Assembly: GCA_947462425.1 (NCBI GenBank)
Contig: CANHPI010000149.1
Coordinates: forward strand, 1-6,916
Direction of reading: 5' to 3'
Length of the DNA stretch: 6,916 bases
From: Bacteroidota bacterium
GTDB lineage: Bacteria > Bacteroidota > Bacteroidia > B-17B0 > B-17BO
Position numbers and translations under genes: made by a program. Each line of letters begins with the position of its first letter. Within the stretch, counting starts at the first letter, position 1. The notes beneath the pieces are model-generated. The model was given only the letters and a program-made list of their open reading frames with translations, was not told the origin of the DNA and did not search any database. Shown in pieces: positions 1 through 5,696 of the stretch.

Positions 1-102
1 AACAGTGGCAATTGCTTCACCTGTAATAGCGTTATATAATTCCTGCCCGCTTTCGGAACCAGCAGCCCATTGCCCTAAGGCGTAGTTTTGTAATTTGTTC
101 AT
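1..102 (-). CDS. paaZ: PaaZ-like phenylacetate degradation enzyme, N-terminal fragment (cut by window edge)
   Basis: Only the first 34 codons are inside the window; the gene continues past position 1. The peptide begins MNKLQNYALGQWAAG and continues with SGQELYNAITGEAIA. This is the N-terminal pattern of the aldehyde dehydrogenase domain of PaaZ (short x-x-Y-x-x-G-x-W strand, then G-x-x-LY-x-x-x-TGE-x-IA). In characterised bacteria PaaZ is a cytoplasmic bifunctional enzyme. Its C-terminal hydratase domain opens the oxepin-CoA ring and its aldehyde dehydrogenase domain oxidises the resulting semialdehyde in aerobic phenylacetate catabolism. Neither active site is visible here, so the call rests on N-terminal similarity alone; another aldehyde dehydrogenase, such as a PaaN-type enzyme, is possible. 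The ATG at 102 is preceded by a good promoter match, which supports this start. Confidence 0.72.
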   Translation of the reverse strand, partial: MNKLQNYALGQWAAGSESGQELYNAITGEAIATV

Positions 103-113
103 AGAAATATAAA

Positions 114-136
114 GCTAATTAAAACTGAAAATTAGC
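114..136. repeat. Inverted repeat over the paaZ promoter core, possible operator
   Basis: GCTAATT (114-120) and AATTAGC (130-136) are perfect 7-nt inverted arms separated by 9 nt. The repeat overlaps the predicted -7 box and transcription start of the paaZ-like gene, where a repressor would block RNA polymerase. Phenylacetate genes in several bacteria are controlled by TetR-family PaaR or PaaX-type repressors that respond to phenylacetyl-CoA, so an operator is reasonable. No regulator gene is visible in the window and the arms are AT-rich, so chance is not excluded. Confidence 0.35.
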
Positions 137-157
137 GAATAATTACGGGAATTCAAA
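127..157 (-). promoter_or_regulatory. Predicted Bacteroidota-type promoter for the paaZ-like gene
   Basis: Read on the minus strand, TTTG (157-154) is followed after exactly 19 nt by TAATTTTC (134-127). This matches the Bacteroidota housekeeping consensus TTTG / TAnnTTTG at every fixed base except the last. The start codon lies 24 nt further on, so transcription would start near 120-122 and leave a short leader. The DNA is AT-rich, so chance matches occur, but spacing, position and orientation all fit the gene at 1-102. Confidence 0.5.
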
Positions 158-208
158 AACCTAATTTTTCAATAAACTAGATGGCATTAAATAATAATAG
201 GTAGATAA

Positions 209-490
209 TTAAACCAATCTCTTTAAGAAAAAAGTTCCAAAAGGTACCAAAGACAATAAAAATGCAAAAACAGAATTTTTAAAAGAAAGTTTTACTTTAA
301 AAAACATGAGCGCTAATAATAACATAAATGCTACAAATAAAACACCGTGTATGCTTCCAATTGGTCGCACATACTCAGGTGTATGGAATAAATATTTTAA
401 AGGCATGGCTATAAACAATAATAATAGATAGCTATAGCCTTCTACTTTCCCTATTAGTAAAAACCATTTTGTAACTGTTGTGTTTTCCAT
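209..490 (-). CDS. DUF3817 family small integral membrane protein
   Basis: This 93-residue, strongly hydrophobic protein has about three predicted membrane segments (roughly residues 10-29, 44-64 and 72-88). Family-like features are an EGYSYLLLL stretch (17-25), AMPLKY (28-33), a G-x-x-HG motif (45-49) and a P-x-GTF motif near the C-terminus (83-87). These fit the DUF3817 (YdzA-like) family, whose biochemical role is unknown; the full family length is present. It probably sits in the inner membrane. The ATG at 490 is the natural start, just before the first membrane helix. It is 106 nt upstream of the paaZ-like gene on the same strand, but that gene has its own likely promoter. It diverges from the serine hydrolase gene across an 86-nt gap. 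Confidence 0.8.
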   Translation of the reverse strand: MENTTVTKWFLLIGKVEGYSYLLLLFIAMPLKYLFHTPEYVRPIGSIHGVLFVAFMLLLALMFFKVKLSFKNSVFAFLLSLVPFGTFFLKRLV

Positions 491-519
491 TTGTTATAAA
501 TGTAAGGTAAATATTTTTA
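490..519 (+). promoter_or_regulatory. Weak candidate promoter for the secreted serine hydrolase gene
   Basis: TTTG (490-493) and TATTTTTA (512-519) are separated by 18 nt, matching the Bacteroidota TTTG / TAnnTTTG pattern with one mismatch in the -7 box. Transcription would begin near 525, giving a leader of about 50 nt before the ATG at 577. The box is mostly A and T, so the match is weakly specific. It lies in the divergent gap that must also hold the promoter for the DUF3817 gene. Confidence 0.28.
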
Positions 520-576
520 ATTCTAGTTTAAACTTTTGTACCTTCATTATAGTCAACAACAATCAATTATAATGTT

Positions 577-1902
577 ATGAATAAAAAAATCAAACTAATA
601 ACAGTAGTTCTCTTATTAAATTTTATCGGCAAATCGCAAAGTTTTTATTTTCCACCAACAACAGGTAATGTATGGGATTCAATATTACCTTCTAACTTAA
701 ATTACTGTCAAGCCAGAATTGATTCGCTTTACAATTATTTACAAATAAAAAATACAAAATCATTTATCATATTAAAAAACGGCAAACGTGTTTTAGAAAA
801 ATATTTTGGACCATATACTAAAGACTCACTATGGTATTGGGCTTCAGCAAGTAAAAGTTTAGCAAGTTTCATAACAGGAGTTGCACAACAAAAAGGTTTT
901 ATCAATATTAATAATCAAATCTCGCAATATTTAGGAACCGGATGGACAAGTGCTCCATTAGTTAAAGAAAATATGATTACCGTAAAACATTTACTTAACA
1001 TGACAAGCGGTTTGCAAGATGCACCACCTTTACCTTGCGATAATGAAGATACGGCCAAAGCATGTTTAACTTATACAGCAAATGCAGGTACGCGTTGGGC
1101 ATATCACACAGGAGCTTATCGAAAAGTACAAGACGTGGTAAGTAACGCTGTGGGACAAACCTATAATACAATTACCAATAATTGGATAGAAACAAAAACA
1201 GGAATGACTGGTTTTTGGTTACAGCAGGTATATTATAGCAAAGCCAGAGACATGGCTCGTTTTGGTTTATTAAATTTAAATAAAGGTATTTGGAATACAG
1301 ATACTCTGATGAAGGACACTGCCTATTTTAGAGCGATGACCAACACTTCGCAAAATTTAAATTTAGCATATGGCTATTTATGGTGGCTTAATGGAAAAGC
1401 AAGCAAGATGGCACCGGGATACCAAATAGTATTTCCTGGAACTTTAATGAGTAATGCGCCTAACGACATGTATGCTGCTTTAGGAAAAAACGATCAAAAA
1501 ATTTATGTGGTACCAAGTCAAAATTTAGTAATAGTTAGACAAGGCAATGCTGCAGATGCAAGTACCTTGGCAGCTTCAACATTTGATAATGTACTTTGGG
1601 ATTATATTAATAAATTGGATTGTAGTGTGACAGCCATTCAAAATAATAATAGTAACAATCAATATTTATTTGCTATGTATCCAAATCCTGTCAATGATAT
1701 TTTAACGATTGAAAATACATCTTTATCACTAACTAAAGCAAGCATATTTGATATCTTTGGAAATATGATGTTTTCAATCAATGATATTCAAAATAACTTA
1801 AAAACAACAATAGATTTTTCAATTTTTAAAAAGGGAATTTATTTTATTGAATTACAAGACATCCATAAAAATAATAGTGTCAAAAAAATAGTGAAATTTT
1901 AA
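577..1902 (+). CDS. Secreted class C beta-lactamase-like serine hydrolase with T9SS C-terminal sorting domain
   Basis: This 441-residue protein has a signal peptide (lysines at 3, 4 and 6, hydrophobic core about 7-17, likely cleavage near 22). A serine hydrolase domain of the class C beta-lactamase/DD-peptidase superfamily follows (about 45-345). The nucleophile motif is S90-A-S-K93 within WASASKS. A Y176-H-T178 triad stands where class C enzymes have Y-x-N. The third motif region reads GKNDQKIYVVPS (303-314), with K304-N-D306 in place of the usual K-T-G or H-x-G. Residues about 368-441 form a T9SS type A sorting domain, opening with YPNPVNDIL and ending in a KKIVKF tail. The protein is therefore probably exported through Sec, then moved across the outer membrane by T9SS and anchored or released. 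The substrate is unknown; an esterase, peptidase or amidase is possible, and penicillin hydrolysis should not be assumed. The CoA-transferase gene follows 27 nt downstream, perhaps co-transcribed. Confidence 0.9.
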   Translation: MNKKIKLITVVLLLNFIGKSQSFYFPPTTGNVWDSILPSNLNYCQARIDSLYNYLQIKNTKSFIILKNGKRVLEKYFGPYTKDSLWYWASASKSLASFITGVAQQKGFININNQISQYLGTGWTSAPLVKENMITVKHLLNMTSGLQDAPPLPCDNEDTAKACLTYTANAGTRWAYHTGAYRKVQDVVSNAVGQTYNTITNNWIETKTGMTGFWLQQVYYSKARDMARFGLLNLNKGIWNTDTLMKDTAYFRAMTNTSQNLNLAYGYLWWLNGKASKMAPGYQIVFPGTLMSNAPNDMYAALGKNDQKIYVVPSQNLVIVRQGNAADASTLAASTFDNVLWDYINKLDCSVTAIQNNNSNNQYLFAMYPNPVNDILTIENTSLSLTKASIFDIFGNMMFSINDIQNNLKTTIDFSIFKKGIYFIELQDIHKNNSVKKIVKF

Positions 1903-1929
1903 AACGCTCTTACTTTATCATTCCTGTAA

Positions 1930-3207
1930 ATGCCACCATTATACAATTATAAAACCGCCGAAGAAGCATTACAATTAGTGCAATCTAACCACCGTGTTTT
2001 TTTACATGGCAGTGCTGCTACACCTATTCACTTAATTAATAAACTACTTGAGCAAAAAAACAGACTAAAACAAGTAGAACTTGTAAGCATAACCCAGCAA
2101 GGTGTTGATTTAAATAGTCCTGAATTAGAAGGACACTTTTTTATTAATTCTTTATTTGTTTCAAAATCAAATCGTGAAGCAGTAAATAATAAAACGGGCG
2201 ATTACGTACCTGTTTTTTTAAGCGAAATTCCGCTTTTATTTACGCGAAATATTTTACCGCTTGATGTAGCCATCGTTCATGTTTCGCCACCAGACAAGCA
2301 CGGTTATTGCTCTTTAGGAACCTCTGTGGATATTGCGAGAGCAGCGATAGATACTGCAAAAACAGTAATAGCACAAGTAAACCCTAACATGCCACGCGTT
2401 AGCGGTGATGGCTTTGTGCCTTTTAGTAAATTTGATGCAGCGGTATGGATTGACGAACCACTGCCAGAAGTAAATTATAATGAAGGCGCAGATGAAACTA
2501 CAAAAAAAATTGGTAAGCTAGTAGCAGAACTTATAGAAGATGGCGCCACCTTACAATTAGGAATTGGAACGATCCCCGATTCTGTTTTAAGAAATTTAAG
2601 CAATCATAAAAATTTAGGGTTACATACCGAAATGTTTTCGGATGGAGCTATTCCATTAATAAAAAATGGCATCATTAATAATAGCCAAAAGAAAAAAGTA
2701 AGAGGTTACTGTGTTACATCTTTTTTATTGGGTACACGTGCATTGTATGATTTTGCAGATGATAATCCAATCATTAAATCGTTGGCTATTGATTATGTAA
2801 ATGATCCTCGAGTATTAAGTCAAAACCCTAAAGTAACTGCTATTAATAGTGCCATTGAAATTGACTTAACGGGGCAAGTATGTTCCGATTCCATAGGTAC
2901 CTACCAATATTCAGGAATAGGCGGACAAATGGATTTTATTAGAGGAGCAGCACTTTCTGAAGGTGGTAAACCAATAATAGCAATGCCTTCCATTACAGCA
3001 AAAGGAATTTCACGTATTGTACCTTTTTTAAAAAAAGGGGCTGGTGTGGTTACAACACGTGGTCACATACATTGGGTAGTTACCGAATTTGGTGCCGTTA
3101 ATTTATTTGGAATGAATATGGAACAACGCGCTAAAGAACTAATTAAAATTGCTCATCCAAACCATAGAGAAGAATTAGAAAAGGAAGCGTTTGAAAGATT
3201 TAAATAA
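1930..3207 (+). CDS. Acetyl-CoA hydrolase/4-hydroxybutyrate CoA-transferase family protein
   Basis: This cytoplasmic enzyme of 425 residues has the normal length for the Cat1/Cat2-type family I CoA-transferases. These enzymes move CoA between acyl groups by a glutamyl-CoA thioester intermediate. Visible features are HGSAATP (26-32) near the N-terminus, HVSPPDKHGYCSLG (117-130), GIGTIPDSVL (211-220), the catalytic glutamate E234 in HTEMFSDG, the glycine-rich loop SGIGGQMDF (328-336), and TRGHIHWVVTEFG (376-388) near the C-terminus. The exact donor and acceptor (acetate, 4-hydroxybutyrate, butyrate, succinate) cannot be read from the sequence. No signal peptide is present. The ATG at 1930 sits 27 nt after the hydrolase stop; no separate promoter was recognised, so shared transcription is likely. 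The 3' end meets the opposite-strand ATPase gene with 2 nt between stops. Confidence 0.9.
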   Translation: MPPLYNYKTAEEALQLVQSNHRVFLHGSAATPIHLINKLLEQKNRLKQVELVSITQQGVDLNSPELEGHFFINSLFVSKSNREAVNNKTGDYVPVFLSEIPLLFTRNILPLDVAIVHVSPPDKHGYCSLGTSVDIARAAIDTAKTVIAQVNPNMPRVSGDGFVPFSKFDAAVWIDEPLPEVNYNEGADETTKKIGKLVAELIEDGATLQLGIGTIPDSVLRNLSNHKNLGLHTEMFSDGAIPLIKNGIINNSQKKKVRGYCVTSFLLGTRALYDFADDNPIIKSLAIDYVNDPRVLSQNPKVTAINSAIEIDLTGQVCSDSIGTYQYSGIGGQMDFIRGAALSEGGKPIIAMPSITAKGISRIVPFLKKGAGVVTTRGHIHWVVTEFGAVNLFGMNMEQRAKELIKIAHPNHREELEKEAFERFK

Positions 3208-3209
3208 AT

Positions 3210-3824
3210 TTATTCTTCTACCTCAACAATAATTGGTGCAATAATAAATTTCTCAATTAACTTTTCAATTTTAGGAGTCAGCTCATTTGTAAAAACTAAA
3301 TGCTGGCACTTAGGCAAACTTAAAGCAAGTCTATCTATTTGCCCTTGCAATCCGTTTTTAATAATCATCTCGGCATCATCAATGACAAATAATTTTATTT
3401 TATTCAAATTAAAATTCTTTCGAAAATAAATTTCTAAAACTCTTTTTGCAGTGCCAATAACAACATCAGTTCCAAAATATATAGCCTCCGTTTGTGCATC
3501 AATTTTACCGCCTTCAAAAGCAACCTCTGATCTTAAATCCGTATTATATGAAAACAATTTAAATTGTTCCTTCATTTCCAAAGCTTTTACTTCATCTGAA
3601 ACAATAATTAAAGCGCGAGGTGCATCTTCAAAAGCACTAACTAATTTTTGAATAGCTGAAATAATAATTGTTGAACTTTTTCCGCAACCTTTTGGCCCAA
3701 TTCCAATTAAATCAGAACCTCCGTTAATTTTTGGAATAGATTTTAATTGCAATGGTTTAGGTACTTCAAAACCATGTTCGGTTATGGCAGTTGCTAATTT
3801 TTTATTTAATTTTTCTTTAAACAT
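3210..3824 (-). CDS. Stand-alone DEAD-box-like RecA domain protein (no helicase C-terminal domain)
   Basis: The protein has 204 residues and covers only the first RecA-like domain of a DEAD-box helicase. A good Q motif is present (G18-F19, P22-x-P24-L-Q26, I30-P31). Motif I is G43-PKGCG-K49-S50, an intact P-loop. Motif Ia is weak (VSDEVKAL, 75-82), motif Ib reads TAKR (125-128), motif II reads D149-D-A-E152 instead of DEAD, and motif III (usually SAT) reads FTN (178-180). Domain 2, with motifs IV-VI and the arginine finger, is absent. No remnant of it follows, since the CoA-transferase begins 2 nt beyond the stop. ATP or RNA binding is plausible, but duplex unwinding by this protein alone is unlikely. 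The ATG lies 8 nt after the mltG stop, making it the last gene of the compact minus-strand run. It may be a regulatory or partner ATPase; function is unknown. Confidence 0.8.
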   Translation of the reverse strand: MFKEKLNKKLATAITEHGFEVPKPLQLKSIPKINGGSDLIGIGPKGCGKSSTIIISAIQKLVSAFEDAPRALIIVSDEVKALEMKEQFKLFSYNTDLRSEVAFEGGKIDAQTEAIYFGTDVVIGTAKRVLEIYFRKNFNLNKIKLFVIDDAEMIIKNGLQGQIDRLALSLPKCQHLVFTNELTPKIEKLIEKFIIAPIIVEVEE

Positions 3825-3832
3825 AGTTTTGA

Positions 3833-4885
3833 TTATCTTTTTATTCCCCTTTTATTTAAAGCGGTTTGATATGCCTTTGCATTTTTTTGATGAATACTAT
3901 ACTCATTTGTAAAACACGAATACCCACTAAAATCAGCATTCGCACAAAAGTAGGTGTAATTATGTTTAGTATAATTTAAAACGGCATCAATTACAGAAGT
4001 GTTTACCAAACAAATTGGTCCGGGAGGTAAACCTTTATAGCGATAGGTATTATAAGGTGAGTCTATTTCCTTATCTACTGATAAAACACGCTGTACATCA
4101 AAATTTCCATTTGCAAACACAATTGTTGGATCTGCTTGTAATTTCATATCCTGCTTTAAGCGATTAATATAGACACCGGCAATTTTTTGTTGTTCTGTTT
4201 TAATATGACTTTCACTTTGAACAATAGAGGCAATTGTAACAAGTTCAGGAATTGTGTATCCTAAAACTTTTGCTTTTGAGATATTTTCTTTTGTCCAAAC
4301 GTCACTATAAGATTTTTCAAATAACGAAAATAATTCATCAAGGGGAATTGTCCAGTTAACTTCATACGTTTTTGGAATAATGAACGACATAAAATTTTCG
4401 CTATTTAATCCATATTTTTCGTTTAAAATAGATTCGTTTGAGCAATAATTATTAAGGTCTGCATTTTCAATTTCTAATTTATCAGACACGTAATCTATAA
4501 ATTGTTCTTTGGTTCTGATTTGAGAATTAAAAAACAATTTAACTTTTTCTTGTTTCCCTTTCTTAATCATATTTATAATTGACCGATTACTCATCTTCAT
4601 ATCAATTCTAAATTTACCTGAATGGATATTATTAGGTAAATTCATTCCTTTAGCAATCCATTCAAAACTTTTTCGATCTTCAATAATATTTTCGGAATAC
4701 AACTCCTCTAAAACATCATCAAAAGTTGCATTTGTTTTTATATAGATGTACGTGAATTTTTTACTGTTTAATTGTACATTACTTTTAAAAATATTTTCGT
4801 ACACCCAATAAGCTGCAAATGTTAATGCACATAACACAAACAGCATAACTATTTTTTTAAACACTCCTCCTTTAGATTTTGCCAC
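3833..4885 (-). CDS. mltG: Endolytic murein transglycosylase MltG (YceG-like), GTG start
   Basis: MltG cleaves nascent peptidoglycan strands at the outer face of the inner membrane and is thought to set glycan chain termination. This protein has 350 residues, close to the E. coli enzyme. A short basic N-terminus is followed by one membrane anchor (about 10-27), a LysM-like/YceG region (about 45-110), and the catalytic domain. The catalytic glutamate is E225 in IASIVQSES, followed by IAGVYINRL (235-243), LQADPTI (249-255) and the family signature PYNTYRYKGLPPGPI (277-291). The usual N-P-G after GLPPGPI is replaced by C-L-V-N. The first codon is GTG (4885-4883). The upstream reading frame closes after seven more codons with no ATG, and the next internal methionine (residue 14) would destroy the membrane anchor, so GTG is preferred. 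It starts 4 nt after the permease stop, which suggests coupled translation. Confidence 0.93.
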   Translation of the reverse strand: MAKSKGGVFKKIVMLFVLCALTFAAYWVYENIFKSNVQLNSKKFTYIYIKTNATFDDVLEELYSENIIEDRKSFEWIAKGMNLPNNIHSGKFRIDMKMSNRSIINMIKKGKQEKVKLFFNSQIRTKEQFIDYVSDKLEIENADLNNYCSNESILNEKYGLNSENFMSFIIPKTYEVNWTIPLDELFSLFEKSYSDVWTKENISKAKVLGYTIPELVTIASIVQSESHIKTEQQKIAGVYINRLKQDMKLQADPTIVFANGNFDVQRVLSVDKEIDSPYNTYRYKGLPPGPICLVNTSVIDAVLNYTKHNYTYFCANADFSGYSCFTNEYSIHQKNAKAYQTALNKRGIKR

Positions 4886-4889
4886 AATA

Positions 4890-5696
4890 TTATAATAATG
4901 TTTCTTTTATTAAAACAAAAAAACCAACTGCCAATGTAAACCAACCAAAAGCAGGTTTTAATTTTTGCGGAGAAACTTTATTAGAAAATAAACTTCCAAG
5001 CAAAATTCCTACTGCACAAATGACTGAAACAATCAACAAAAATGCCCAATCAATTTTTTGATGACCGATGCTTCCAGTAAATCCTATTAAAGAATTTAAA
5101 GCAATAATACATAATGATGTTCCAATTGCCTTTTTAAAATTTAATCTTAAAAAGAAAATCAATACTGGCACAATTATAAAACCACCTCCAGCACCAACAA
5201 AGGCAGTAATAAAACCAACTGTTATTCCTAGCAAAATAACAAATGGTAATCCCATTGGACTTTTTGCAAATTCATCCCATTTGACTTCGTTAATTCTATT
5301 ATATTTTTTTTTCTTAATCATACTAACTGATGATGCAAGTATCAAAACAGAAAACATAATCATAATCAACATGTGTTTTGAAATTTTAAATCCGGAAAAA
5401 TAAATTATTGAAGGAATAACAGGCATTAAAAAATGACGTACAAAAAACACGGTTGTTAAAGATGCTAAAGCAAATTGTAGAATAGCTTCAAAACTAATTT
5501 CTCCTTTTTTTAAATAAGCGATAGCACCTATTAAAGATGTTACGCCAACAATAAATAGTGAATAACTAGTTCCCTCATCTGCACTATATCCCATAATGTA
5601 AACCAATACAGGAACGCCCAATATGGAACCACCACCACCAATTAATCCAAGAATTAATCCTATTACTAAAAATGATATGCAACCTAATATTATCAA
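4890..5696 (-). CDS. TauE/SafE (TSUP) family membrane permease, TTG start
   Basis: This 268-residue inner-membrane protein has roughly eight hydrophobic segments. It shows the internal duplication typical of the TSUP family: a glycine-rich G-x-x-GGGGSILGVPVL block at 17-31, repeated as VGAGGGFIIVPVL at 167-179, each followed by a T-S-x-S/C-x-x-x-x segment. The family exports or imports sulfur-containing or organic anions (sulfite, sulfoacetate, taurine-related compounds); the substrate here cannot be read. No sulfur-metabolism gene is in view. The only sensible initiation codon is TTG at 5696-5694. It directly abuts the aspS stop in the same frame, and the next ATG (residue 36) would remove the whole first conserved block. 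Termination-reinitiation is therefore the likely mode of translation. mltG follows after 4 nt. Confidence 0.88.
   Translation of the reverse strand: MIILGCISFLVIGLILGLIGGGGSILGVPVLVYIMGYSADEGTSYSLFIVGVTSLIGAIAYLKKGEISFEAILQFALASLTTVFFVRHFLMPVIPSIIYFSGFKISKHMLIMIMFSVLILASSVSMIKKKKYNRINEVKWDEFAKSPMGLPFVILLGITVGFITAFVGAGGGFIIVPVLIFFLRLNFKKAIGTSLCIIALNSLIGFTGSIGHQKIDWAFLLIVSVICAVGILLGSLFSNKVSPQKLKPAFGWFTLAVGFFVLIKETLL

Noticed and set aside
531..538. AACTTTTG as the -7 box of the hydrolase promoter
   Set aside because: It differs from TAnnTTTG by one base, but no TTG or TTTG stands about 19 nt upstream, so the 490-519 pair was preferred.
3451..3651. Plus-strand open frame of 66 codons
   Set aside because: It lies wholly inside the DEAD-box-like gene on the other strand and its translation matches no recognised family; it is a shadow.
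3207..3824. DEAD-box-like gene as a frameshifted full-length helicase
   Set aside because: No helicase C-terminal motifs appear in any frame downstream; the sequence there is the intact convergent CoA-transferase gene.
4879..5403. Two plus-strand open frames (4879-5061 and 5068-5403)
   Set aside because: Both are antisense to the well-supported TauE/SafE permease gene, and their low-complexity K/N/I/P-rich translations mirror its hydrophobic and glycine codons.
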